A stretch of 64,000 bases of DNA from Roseiarcus sp036489975. Its GTDB lineage: Bacteria > Pseudomonadota > Alphaproteobacteria > Rhizobiales > Beijerinckiaceae. Shown here one piece after another: positions 1 through 7,935 of this stretch. The stretch's first letter is position 1; every line of letters begins with the position of its first letter. The stretch is taken from the NCBI GenBank assembly GCA_036489975.1, contig DASXES010000053.1:41951-105950 (forward strand), in the 5' to 3' direction. The position numbers were made by a program, and so were the translations under genes. Under the pieces are notes generated by a model. That model was not told where the DNA came from and did not search any database. It worked only from the letters and a program-made list of their open reading frames with translations.

Positions 1-48
1 GGCGGCGAGCCTGTCCCGGGTGGGTTCGACTCCCACTCTCTTCCGCCA
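1..48 (+). tRNA. selC: tRNA-Sec (UCA), 3' part
   Basis: The first 48 bases read as the 3' half of a selenocysteine tRNA. There is the end of the long variable arm, then a T-arm with GGTTCGACTCCCAC, the 3' acceptor strand and an encoded CCA ending at base 48. From memory it aligns closely with the E. coli selC 3' half, including the CCCGGG and TTCCGCCA segments. The anticodon and D-arm lie outside the window. It converges with selD, which ends 20 bases away on the other strand. The adjacency of selC and selD supports both calls. Confidence 0.85.
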
Positions 49-67
49 GCCTGCAAGCCCGCAGGCT

Positions 68-1111
68 CTACTTCACCACGATAACCGGTTCGCCCCGCTC
101 CGCCTTCCCGATGATCGCCGCGCAAGGATCGCCTTCCCGGATGCGCTCCAGGATGGCGGGCGCGGCTTGAGCCTCACAGGCGACGAGCAGACCGCCAGAG
201 GTCTGCGGATCGGTCACCAGCAGGCGCCGCCAGTCTTCGAATCCGGGCGGCAGGACGACGGCTTCGCCGTAGCTCGCCCAATTGCGGTGTGAGGCGCCGG
301 TGACGAACCCGGCGCGGGCGAGAGCCTCGGCCAGAGAGAGCCGCGGCGCGTCGTCGACGTGCAGGCGGAGGGTCAGGCCCGCGCCCCGCGCCATTTCGAG
401 CGCATGGCCGAGCAGGCCGAAGCCGGTGACGTCGGTCATCGCATGGACCGCTTGGTCGCGCCCGAGATCGGCGCCGACCGCGTTGAGGCGCGTCATGAAT
501 CCCAGCATCTCGCGATAGCCCTCATGGGAGAGCGCGCCCTTCTTAATGGCCGCCGAATAGATTCCGACGCCGAGAGGCTTGGTCAGGATGAGCGCGTCGC
601 CAGGGCGAGCTTCCGAGTTGCGTCTGAGCCCCTTCATCGAGACAAGGCCCACGACGGCAAGTCCGTAGATCGGCTCGGGCGAATCGATGGAGTGCCCGCC
701 CGCTATGGGAATTCCCGCTTCCGCCGCCTTAGCCGCGCCGCCGCGCAGGATCTCGCGGATCACGCTGGCAGGCATTTTGTCGACTGGCATGCCGAGGATC
801 GCCAGCGCAAAGATGGGCTTAGCTCCCATCGCGTAGACGTCCGAAAGTGCGTTGGTTGCGGCGATTTGGCCGAAGTCAAACGGATCGTCGACCATCGGCA
901 TGAAGAAGTCAGTGGTTGCGACAATGCAATTGTCGTCGTCGAGGCGCCACACCCCCGCGTCGTCGCCGGTCTCCGTGCCGACGATGAGGTTGACGAAGGG
1001 CGCAGCCGTGGGCTCGCCACTCAGCAGTTCGCGCAGCAACGCGGGCGACAGTTTGCAGCCGCACCCGCCGCCATGGGCGAGGGAAGTTAAACGGATGATG
1101 GGAACGTTCAC
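68..1111 (-). CDS. selD: Selenophosphate synthase SelD
   Basis: Selenide, water dikinase makes selenophosphate from selenide and ATP, the selenium donor for selenocysteyl-tRNA and for selenouridine in tRNA. With the GTG start at 1111 the protein has 347 residues, the usual family length. The catalytic pair then falls at Cys17 and Lys20 in the segment HGGGCGCK, the E. coli numbering. The active-site residue is Cys, not Sec. The GTG is chosen because GGAGGAGG lies about 8 bases upstream; the open frame runs on to 1177 but that part does not resemble SelD. The C-terminal segment TDPQTSGGLL is the conserved AIRS-C motif. It converges with selC, so other sel genes may lie just upstream of the window. 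Confidence 0.95.
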   Translation of the reverse strand: MNVPIIRLTSLAHGGGCGCKLSPALLRELLSGEPTAAPFVNLIVGTETGDDAGVWRLDDDNCIVATTDFFMPMVDDPFDFGQIAATNALSDVYAMGAKPIFALAILGMPVDKMPASVIREILRGGAAKAAEAGIPIAGGHSIDSPEPIYGLAVVGLVSMKGLRRNSEARPGDALILTKPLGVGIYSAAIKKGALSHEGYREMLGFMTRLNAVGADLGRDQAVHAMTDVTGFGLLGHALEMARGAGLTLRLHVDDAPRLSLAEALARAGFVTGASHRNWASYGEAVVLPPGFEDWRRLLVTDPQTSGGLLVACEAQAAPAILERIREGDPCAAIIGKAERGEPVIVVK

Positions 1112-1218
1112 GAGCTTCGTCCTCCTCCATTCTTGGCTGCCCACGCCGCCGACCCGGGCGTCGTGACCTGGATGCAACCTCCGCAGGAACTGCTTTCGGC
1201 CTAGCGAGGGGCTGACCG

Positions 1219-1278
1219 ATGCAACGATACGCGCTGCACGGCGATCAGTGGAATCGGATCAAGGACATTCTGCCGGTC
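1219..1278 (+). pseudogene. IS5-type transposase N-terminal remnant
   Basis: ATG at 1219 opens a frame reading MQRYALHGDQWNRIKDILP, which looks like the first 19 residues of an IS5-family transposase (pattern M-R-Y-x-L-x-D-x-Q-W-x-R-I-x-x-L-L-P). Homology stops after Pro, and the frame then runs through unrelated sequence to a stop near 1363. No transposase motif or terminal repeat is recognisable around it. The rest of the 370-base gap between selD and ccmH (1112-1482) holds nothing else that I can name. The call rests on a short match, so chance similarity remains possible. Confidence 0.4.
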
Positions 1279-1482
1279 CTCCACATTCGGATCGCGCGGC
1301 CTCGAAACCCGCGCGGCGCTTCCGCTGCGCGGACCGTACTCGATTGCCTGCCGATCATTTGACCCGAAACAGCCTGGCCGCTCGCGAAAGAGCCGACAAA
1401 CAAGGTCGCCGGACCGCGGCGCAGAGACAAAGGTCAAAGTCGCCGCCAAAGCCGCACGCTGAAGCCGACCGGCGCTTCTATG

Positions 1483-2109
1483 TTACCCGCCGCCCGCATC
1501 GCCGTTGGTCAGCGCGGCGAGCCGGGCTTCCTCTTCCGGACTCAAAGCAGGGGTCGCGCGGGGCGCGCGGCGCCGCGCGTATAAAGCGGCGGTGACGCCA
1601 AGGCCAAGAACGATCGCTGGGCTCAGCCACAACAAGAGGGTGTCCGCCTGAAACGGAGGCTTGAGCAGAATGAAGTCGCCGTAGCGGGAGACCAGATAGG
1701 CGCGCACCGTGTCGTTGCTCTCGCCCTTGCCGATCCGCTCGCGAATGAGAAGGCGAATGTCGCGCGCCAGCGGCGCCTCGGAATCATCGATCGATTCGTT
1801 CTGGCAGACGAGGCAGCGCAATTCGCTGGAAAGCGCGCGCGCGCGGGCTTCGAGCGCCGGATCTTTCATCACTTCGTCCGGCTCCACGGCGAGCGCGGGA
1901 CCGGCGAGGCAGGCGAGGAGGGCGAGTCCTGCTCCCAAGGAAGCCAGTGTTTGCCCCCACGACCTCGTCCTGAGGAGCGGCGCCGAAGGCGACGGGTCTC
2001 GAAGGACGGTCCCGCGGGCGCCATTGGGGCGACTGGAGCGTCCTTCGAGACACCCGCTTTGCGGGCTCCTCAGGACGAGGCGATCACGCAATTGGGCAAG
2101 CCAGCGCAT
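1483..2109 (-). CDS. ccmH: Cytochrome c maturation protein CcmH (CycL)
   Basis: CcmH is a membrane-anchored periplasmic thioredoxin-like protein that reduces the apocytochrome CXXCH cysteines before haem ligation. The conserved segment with ELRCLVCQNESIDDS carries the CVCQN-type redox motif (LRCLVCQN here), followed by YGDFILLKPPF and a C-terminal transmembrane helix, as in the family. The ATG at 2109 starts 4 bases after the ccmF stop, so the gene is the last of the ccmIEFH operon. Normally about 20 residues precede the mature part. Here roughly 40 extra residues, encoded by a palindromic repeat, separate MRWLAQLRD from the hydrophobic stretch ending in AGPALA. Translation may instead begin at a non-ATG codon after the insert. 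Confidence 0.9.
   Translation of the reverse strand: MRWLAQLRDRLVLRSPQSGCLEGRSSRPNGARGTVLRDPSPSAPLLRTRSWGQTLASLGAGLALLACLAGPALAVEPDEVMKDPALEARARALSSELRCLVCQNESIDDSEAPLARDIRLLIRERIGKGESNDTVRAYLVSRYGDFILLKPPFQADTLLLWLSPAIVLGLGVTAALYARRRAPRATPALSPEEEARLAALTNGDAGGG
1963..2080. repeat. Palindromic repeat element inside ccmH
   Basis: The ends are a perfect 16-base inverted repeat, CCTCGTCCTGAGGAGC at 1963-1978 and its complement at 2065-2080. A second, inner pair is GTCTCGAAGGACG at 1996-2008 and its complement at 2039-2051. The sequence style, CTCCTCAGGACGAGG with CGTCCTTCGAGAC, is familiar from intergenic palindromic repeats of rhizobial genomes (from memory). The element sits inside the open frame of ccmH without closing it and encodes low-complexity Arg/Ser-rich sequence. 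Its transcript could fold into a long hairpin between ccmF and the conserved part of ccmH. Confidence 0.8.
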
Positions 2110-2113
2110 GCGT

Positions 2114-4099
2114 CTACTCTGCCGGTTGCGCCAGCGCGCGGGCGCCAGCTTTCGCCCTTTTGGCGACACCGAAGCGAAGGCGCCGGTCGGCGAGCGACAG
2201 CCCGCCACCGAGCGCCATCGCGGCGGCGCCGAACCAGATCAGGGTCACCAGCGGCTTCCAGTAGAGACGGGCAGGCACGGAGCCGTCGGGCGCCGGGTCG
2301 GCGATCGCGACATAGACCTGGCCGAAATCAAGCGTCGCCAGACCCGCCTGAGTGGTGGTCATCTGGCGGGAGGCGAATTGGCGCCGCGCCGGCTCAAGCT
2401 GGGCGACGACGGCGTCGCCGGAGCGCACGGTCACGGATGCGACCGATTCCTTGTAATTCGGCCCGACCTGTTCGCCGACCGAATCGAGGGTGATCGAATA
2501 GGGACCGACGAGTGCGGGGACGCCCTTGTGCAGGCTGGCGATAGTCTCGGCTCCGAAGCCGAGGCCCGAGAGTCCAAGGAGCGTCACGCCCAGACCGAAA
2601 TGCGCGAGCGCGGCGCCGAAGAACGACAGCGGCAGGCCGAAAATACGCTTCAGCGCCACGCCAGCCGTCAGCCCCGGGCGCCACGCGCGCATGACGACTT
2701 CGATCAGCGTGCCGACGATGACGAAAATCGCAAGCCCCATGGCGAACGGCGCAAATAACGGCGCGCCGCTGAGCCACGCCGCGCCAATGATCGCGGTCAC
2801 GGCGCCGATGATGATGGCGAACGCCAGCCGCTGCACGACGCCGAACAGGTCTCCGCGCTTCCACGCCAGCGAGAAGCCGAACGGCGCGGCAAAGCAGGCG
2901 GTGAGCAACAGCACGCCGCAGGTCAGGTTGAAGAAGGGCGCGCCGACGGTGATCTTTTCGCCCGTCAGCTGCTCGAGCGCGAGCGGATACAGGGTGCCGA
3001 ACAGCACGGTCGCGCACGCCGTCGTCAAAAGCAGATTGTTGACGACGAGGGCGCCCTCGCGCGACACCGGTGCGAACAGTCCGCCCTGCTTGAGCATGGG
3101 CGCACGCCACGCAAAGAGGGCCAACGAACCGCAAATGAACATCACCAGAATCGCGAGGATGAAAACGCCGCGGCGCGGATCGTTTGCGAAGGCGTGCACG
3201 GAGGTGAGCACGCCCGAGCGCACGAGGAACGTGCCGAGCAGCGAAAAGGAGAAGGCGAGGATGGCGAGAAAGATCGTCCAGACTTTCAACGCGTCGCGCT
3301 TCTCCATCACCGCGACGGAATGGACGAAGGCCGTGCCGGCGAGCCATGGCATGAGGGAGGCGTTCTCGACCGGATCCCAGAACCAGAAGCCGCCCCAGCC
3401 GAGCGTGTAATAGGCCCAGAACGAGCCGGCGGCGATGCCAAGCGTGAGGAAGCTCCAGGCGACGAGGGTGAACGGCCGGACGAAGCGCGCCCAGGCCGCG
3501 TCGATGCGCCCCTCGATCAGCGCCGCGGCGGCGAACGAATAGACGATCGAGAAGCCGACATAGCCGAGATAGAGCAGGGGGGGATGGATCGCGAGCCCGG
3601 GGTCCTGCAGAATTGGATTGAGGTCGCGTCCCTCGAAAGGCGCGGGCGTGAGCCGCTCGAACGGGTTCGAGGTCAGGAGAATGAAGGCGAGGAAGGCGAG
3701 GCTGATCAGGCCCTGAACGGCGAGCGCGTCGGCGCGTAAGGCGCGCGGCAGCGCGCGGCCAAACAGCGCGACGAGCGCGCCGAAAATCGCCAGAATGAAA
3801 ACCCACAGCAGCATCGATCCTTCGTGGTTTCCCCAGACGCCGGAGATCTTGTAGATCGCGGGCATTGCGACGTTGGAATTCTCGGCGACGTTGAGAACGG
3901 AGAAGTCCGAGGTCAGGTGCGCATTGACGAGCGCGGCGAAGGCGACCGCGATCAAGGCGAGCTGGATCAGCGCGGCGTTGCGCCCGACATTCATGAGTCC
4001 GTGGTCGCCGATCCGCGCGCCCCAGAACGGGATCAACGTCTGGGCGAGCGCGGCGGCGAACGCCAGCACAAGAGCGAAATGGCCGATCTCGACGATCAT
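2114..4099 (-). CDS. ccmF: Cytochrome c haem lyase subunit CcmF (CycK)
   Basis: CcmF is a polytopic inner-membrane protein that takes haem from holo-CcmE and, with CcmH and CcmI, attaches it to apocytochrome c. The 661 residues match the usual length. The tryptophan-rich haem-binding WWD motif is WGGFWFWDPVEN at about residues 235-246, and conserved His residues occur in IHPP (about 172) and further on. The start ATG at 4099 overlaps the end of ccmE by 4 bases, a typical coupled arrangement. The gene order ccmI-ccmE-ccmF-ccmH is the alphaproteobacterial cycHJKL operon. ccmABCD and ccmG are not in this window. Confidence 0.97.
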   Translation of the reverse strand: MIVEIGHFALVLAFAAALAQTLIPFWGARIGDHGLMNVGRNAALIQLALIAVAFAALVNAHLTSDFSVLNVAENSNVAMPAIYKISGVWGNHEGSMLLWVFILAIFGALVALFGRALPRALRADALAVQGLISLAFLAFILLTSNPFERLTPAPFEGRDLNPILQDPGLAIHPPLLYLGYVGFSIVYSFAAAALIEGRIDAAWARFVRPFTLVAWSFLTLGIAAGSFWAYYTLGWGGFWFWDPVENASLMPWLAGTAFVHSVAVMEKRDALKVWTIFLAILAFSFSLLGTFLVRSGVLTSVHAFANDPRRGVFILAILVMFICGSLALFAWRAPMLKQGGLFAPVSREGALVVNNLLLTTACATVLFGTLYPLALEQLTGEKITVGAPFFNLTCGVLLLTACFAAPFGFSLAWKRGDLFGVVQRLAFAIIIGAVTAIIGAAWLSGAPLFAPFAMGLAIFVIVGTLIEVVMRAWRPGLTAGVALKRIFGLPLSFFGAALAHFGLGVTLLGLSGLGFGAETIASLHKGVPALVGPYSITLDSVGEQVGPNYKESVASVTVRSGDAVVAQLEPARRQFASRQMTTTQAGLATLDFGQVYVAIADPAPDGSVPARLYWKPLVTLIWFGAAAMALGGGLSLADRRLRFGVAKRAKAGARALAQPAE

Positions 4100-4545
4100 T
4101 GTGTAGCCGTTATTCCTTCCTGCCAGCGCCCCTGTTTCTTCAAGGCGTCGACGACCTCGCGCGGCATATAGCGCTCGTCATGTTTGGCGAGAATCGTCTC
4201 GGCCCGCATCTCGCCTCCCGGCTCCAGAACCCCTTCGGCGACCACGCCCTGGCCTTCGCGGAACAAGTCCGGCAGCAGACCCTGATAGGCCACTTTGAGA
4301 TCATGCGCGCCGTCGGTGAGGACGAAAGCGACGTTTTGGTCTGCGGATTTGACGACCGAGCCCATCTTGACGAGGCCGCCGATGCGCAGGCGCGCGCCCG
4401 GTGCGACCGCTTTCTGGGCGACTTCGGACGGACTGTAGAAGAACACGATGCTGTCGCTCAGCGCGTAAAGCGAAAGACTAGCCGCCGCGCCGACGACGGC
4501 GAGCGCTGCGCCGATGAGAGTGAGGCGGCGGCCGCGGCGGGTCAA
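4096..4545 (-). CDS. ccmE: Haem chaperone CcmE (CycJ)
   Basis: CcmE binds haem covalently in the periplasm and hands it to CcmF. The 149 residues show an N-terminal signal anchor (about 8-28), an OB-fold beta-barrel with the typical RIGGLVKMGSV segment, and the haem-linking histidine in KHDERYMP, giving His122 and Tyr126 in the HxxxY pattern. The gene overlaps both ccmI upstream and ccmF downstream by 4 bases, so the three genes are translationally coupled. Confidence 0.97.
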   Translation of the reverse strand: MTRRGRRLTLIGAALAVVGAAASLSLYALSDSIVFFYSPSEVAQKAVAPGARLRIGGLVKMGSVVKSADQNVAFVLTDGAHDLKVAYQGLLPDLFREGQGVVAEGVLEPGGEMRAETILAKHDERYMPREVVDALKKQGRWQEGITATQ

Positions 4546-5636
4546 TTGGCGTCTCCGAGGCCGAGGTTGTGCGCCAGCGCGTCGAGGCTCGCGACGGCGT
4601 TGGCGTCGGGCGCGAGCGCCTTGCGCGCGCTGACGAGAGCCGCTTTGGCCTTATCGGCCTCATGCAGCACCGCATAGGCGCGAATAAGGCGCGACCATTC
4701 GTCGACGCCGCCGCCATTGCTGGCGAGCCGGGTCGCGAGTCGGTTCACCATGCCCTCGATCATCGTCCGCTGCGCCGCGGGAAGGGCGGCGGCGTCCTCC
4801 GCGGGGGGCAGTTCGCCCTTGAGCGCCGCCAACCGGGCGTTCACCACGCTCCGCCAGGGCGCCTCGGGCGGCGAATCGGCGAGCAGCGACTGGTAGTCCC
4901 GGATGGCATCCGCCTTCTTGCCGTCCTGTTCGGCGGCGAGCGCGAGATAGTAACGCGCCTGCGGCTGGCGGGGCTGATCGGTCAGCGCCCGATCGAACGC
5001 CTGGTGGGCTTCGTCCGTGACCACGCCCCCGGCGCCCGCGACCAGAGCCTCGCCGTAAGCCGCGCGGCGCAAGGGGTCCTCGCCTAGAATGCGCAGGGCC
5101 TCCGCATAGGCGTGCGCCGCATCGTCATAGCGGCCAAGGCGCATGTAGACAGGCGCGATGACCGCCCAGCCCTTGCCGTCGTCGGGCCTGGCGGCCAGGC
5201 GCGCCTCGACCGCGGCGATCGCCGCCTCGATCCCGCCCGTGGTCTCAAGCGTGGGCTTGCGGCTCGCCAGCGGCTCGTCGGGCATCGAGGGCCGGCCGAG
5301 GCGCGCATAGAGGGGAAAGGCGATTGCCGGCAGTCCGACCGCGATCAGGACCGCGGCCGCCAGTCGATAGCGCGGCGCGGGCGCGGCTGCTTGTACGGGG
5401 CTGGAGGCTGTGGCGATGAGGCGACGCGCAGTTTCGGCGCGGGCGCTTTCCGCCTCACCCTGCGGCAAGAGGCCACGATCGATATCGCGCCTGATCTCCT
5501 CGAGTTGAGCCTTGTAGAACGCTGCTTCGTTGACCGCCGGGTCGCAATTGGCGCTCGAGGAGGCGCGGAACAGCGGCCAAGCCACCGCGAGGACCACGCA
5601 AGCGGCCATTCCTGCAAGGACGAACCACACCATCAA
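4542..5636 (-). CDS. ccmI: Cytochrome c biogenesis protein CcmI (CycH)
   Basis: CcmI is the apocytochrome c chaperone of the haem ligation complex. The 364-residue protein has two N-terminal hydrophobic segments (about 4-22 and 88-108) and a tetratricopeptide-repeat region (about 130-260, for example LGRYDDAAHAYAEALRIL) that in the family binds the C-terminal helix of apocytochromes. It opens the ccmIEFH operon, and its stop overlaps the ccmE start. The start at 5636 is an ATG ATG pair; the second ATG could also be used. Confidence 0.93.
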   Translation of the reverse strand: MMVWFVLAGMAACVVLAVAWPLFRASSSANCDPAVNEAAFYKAQLEEIRRDIDRGLLPQGEAESARAETARRLIATASSPVQAAAPAPRYRLAAAVLIAVGLPAIAFPLYARLGRPSMPDEPLASRKPTLETTGGIEAAIAAVEARLAARPDDGKGWAVIAPVYMRLGRYDDAAHAYAEALRILGEDPLRRAAYGEALVAGAGGVVTDEAHQAFDRALTDQPRQPQARYYLALAAEQDGKKADAIRDYQSLLADSPPEAPWRSVVNARLAALKGELPPAEDAAALPAAQRTMIEGMVNRLATRLASNGGGVDEWSRLIRAYAVLHEADKAKAALVSARKALAPDANAVASLDALAHNLGLGDAN

Positions 5637-5959
5637 ACGAACCTCGGGCGCCCTTCACGGCAAGGCGCAGAAAAGTCGGCGCTTTGTTATCGCAAAGCAA
5701 AGTTGCGGTCTCGTCAAACCGACGCAAGCGGCCAAAGTCAAACTTGGACAGTTTCGGAATCTAGACCTCGTTAGCGGTCTGATCGTGGCGGCGACCTGTC
5801 TTGAGGCTCGCATCGGCCGGCAAGTTCGACACATAGCATTTCTGCTCGCCGGTCGATCGGCGTTCGCCGATGAGCCATCCTCTCAGACAGGAGACCACAT
5901 CACGACCGCCCCGCTTCTCCCGCGAAAGCAGGTTCGTTAATCTTGAATCTCAACAACCC
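5637..5959. other. Intergenic region between ccmI and the PilZ glycosyltransferase
   Basis: About 320 bases separate ccmI from the stop codon of the upstream glycosyltransferase gene. It should hold the ccmI promoter, but I could not find a convincing -35/-10 pair. No protein, RNA or repeat is recognised here. Confidence 0.5.
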
Positions 5960-7930
5960 CTAGTCGAAGACCCGGCGGAACACCGATCCCGCCACGCGCC
6001 AGAGTTGAATCGACCCGAGCGGCTTCAAATACCCGCCGGCATAGAAGTGCCGGATGGCGCGAACGCGCGACCTCACCGAGTGGTCGAAAACGACCGCGAA
6101 CGCATCCGCTTCACGGCGGACGATCTTCGCCGAAACGCGAAAGCTTGGGAGCTCCAGTTCGATCGTGTCTCCGGGCGCGCCTGGAGGAACGCCAAAAATG
6201 CGCGCGCCGGTGATCGAGAAGTCGGTAAGTTGCATGAGCTGCGCGCGATCTCCCGTCCGCACCGACACCAGCTCTCGCGACGCGAACCGCTCGGCGCCGC
6301 GCTTGCGCGGCCGCTCGACGCAGACAAAGCAGAGCACGACAAGGACAATCAGATTGTACCACGTCCAGGCAAGCGCCGGGCTCGAATAGTGGATCTCGGC
6401 TGCCCCGCCATTGACGTAGAAAGCCCACAGGAGCGCCGCGAGCGACAGCACGATCAAGCCCACGAAGGGGCGCATCACCCCCCATTCGACGAAGCCGCGA
6501 TTGCGATCCCCGCCCTTCGCGGTGACCTGGAATTTCTGCCGTTGCGGCTGAGCCAGGCCAAACAGGGCAGCCTTCAGGATCTGGGGCATCACGATGATCT
6601 GGCTGACGTCGAAAAGGATCAGCGTCACTCTTCCCCCCGAGAGCCAATGCATCACGAGGCCGCACCAGAACCAGTAGGGCAGGAAGCGGATCGCGAGATC
6701 GTAGAGCGAAGCGTGGAAGGGATGGAGGCCGAAGGCCAGCGAAACGGGCGGAATGATGAGGGCGACGGCCCGTGACAAAGGGACCGCGGTCCAGTTGAGA
6801 AACACCTCCGTCAGCGACAGACGGTCGATGAACGCGAGCGGCGAGCCGAAAGACAGCGGGCCGCTGCGCCCGCGCGCGATCTGCATGAAGCCGAGACACC
6901 AGCGGCTGCGCTGGGCGATGTATTCCTTGAGGCCCTCGGGCGCCAGGCCGTAGGTCAAGGGCTCGTTCAGATAGGCCGTCAGAAAGCCCTTCTCCTTGAG
7001 CCGCAGGCTCAGGAGATAGTCCTCGGTCACCGAGTCGACAGGGAAGCCGCCGATCTCCATCAGAGGCTGCATGCGGATGATCGACGACGTGCCGCAGCAG
7101 AAGGCGGCCGACCATGCGTCCTTGGAAGGCAGCACGATATCGAAGAAGTAGCGCTGCTCGTCCGGCCAGAACTTGGTTGCGCCGAGGTTGATCTGAATGG
7201 GATCGGGATTGATGAAATGCTGCGGCGTCTGCACGACCCCGACCGCGGGGTCGTGAAACAGCGACATTGCGCGCTTCAGGAAGCGCGGCGTCGGGACGAA
7301 GTCCGCATCGAGGATGGAGACGAAATCGGGAGGATCGGGCAGCGCGCTGATATGCTTGAGCGCCTGGTTTATGTTTCCGGCTTTGGCGTGCGCGTTGTCC
7401 GACCGCGAAAGGTAGTGGCAGCCGAGCTCGGCGCAAAGCGTCTTCACCCCATCCCGGCGACCATCATCGAGCATCCAGACGCGAAAATTCGGATAGTCCA
7501 TGCCGAGCGCGCCGACGATCGTTCGCTCCAGGATCGCCTTCCCTTCATTGTAGGAGCAGATGAGCACATCGATTGAAGGCGGTTTCGCCTGCGAGGGAAG
7601 CCAATCCGTGTTCGCGTCCGCTTCAGGCGATCGATCGCGCGTTCGGGCGAGGAACATGAGCGAGAGCGCGGCGGTGAGGATGCCGACGAGCTCGGCTGTG
7701 AGAAAGACGAGCGCAAGCCCATATTCGAAGCTGAAGGCCGGCGCGGGCAGCGTCTCCGTGGTCCGCCACCAAGCGTATTGCGCCATCATGGCGAAGCTGC
7801 CGGCGACCATGAAGGCTCGGCCGGTCGCCACGGGCTTCGGCCAGATCGCCGCGCAAGCAAAGAAAGCGCCGAGGGTCGCAAGCGCCGGCCGGGCGGCCGC
7901 GATGATGGAACTGTCGATGACGCCAAACAC
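5960..7930 (-). CDS. Processive family 2 glycosyltransferase with PilZ domain (BcsA/BgsA-like)
   Basis: An inner-membrane polysaccharide synthase of the cellulose-synthase type. N-terminal membrane helices (about 10-95) are followed by a GT-A catalytic domain with DDG (155-157), DAD (208-210), TED (302-304) and QRSRW (340-344), the set that marks processive beta-glycan synthases. More helices follow (about 370-535). The cytoplasmic C-terminus (about 540-640) looks like a PilZ c-di-GMP domain, with Arg residues spaced as RxxxR at 540-548 and the motif DFSITG at 570-575. The GTG start at 7930 lies 5 bases after the stop of the membrane-fusion gene, so the two are co-transcribed. The polymer is unknown. 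The two-gene layout resembles bgsBA, the mixed-linkage beta-glucan locus of Sinorhizobium, more than a bcsAB cellulose operon, since no bcsB or bcsZ is present. Confidence 0.88.
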   Translation of the reverse strand: MFGVIDSSIIAAARPALATLGAFFACAAIWPKPVATGRAFMVAGSFAMMAQYAWWRTTETLPAPAFSFEYGLALVFLTAELVGILTAALSLMFLARTRDRSPEADANTDWLPSQAKPPSIDVLICSYNEGKAILERTIVGALGMDYPNFRVWMLDDGRRDGVKTLCAELGCHYLSRSDNAHAKAGNINQALKHISALPDPPDFVSILDADFVPTPRFLKRAMSLFHDPAVGVVQTPQHFINPDPIQINLGATKFWPDEQRYFFDIVLPSKDAWSAAFCCGTSSIIRMQPLMEIGGFPVDSVTEDYLLSLRLKEKGFLTAYLNEPLTYGLAPEGLKEYIAQRSRWCLGFMQIARGRSGPLSFGSPLAFIDRLSLTEVFLNWTAVPLSRAVALIIPPVSLAFGLHPFHASLYDLAIRFLPYWFWCGLVMHWLSGGRVTLILFDVSQIIVMPQILKAALFGLAQPQRQKFQVTAKGGDRNRGFVEWGVMRPFVGLIVLSLAALLWAFYVNGGAAEIHYSSPALAWTWYNLIVLVVLCFVCVERPRKRGAERFASRELVSVRTGDRAQLMQLTDFSITGARIFGVPPGAPGDTIELELPSFRVSAKIVRREADAFAVVFDHSVRSRVRAIRHFYAGGYLKPLGSIQLWRVAGSVFRRVFD

Positions 7931-7935
7931 GGGCT

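Noticed and set aside
2394..3806. 470-residue frame in another frame of ccmF
   Set aside because: Arg-rich out-of-frame shadow of ccmF.
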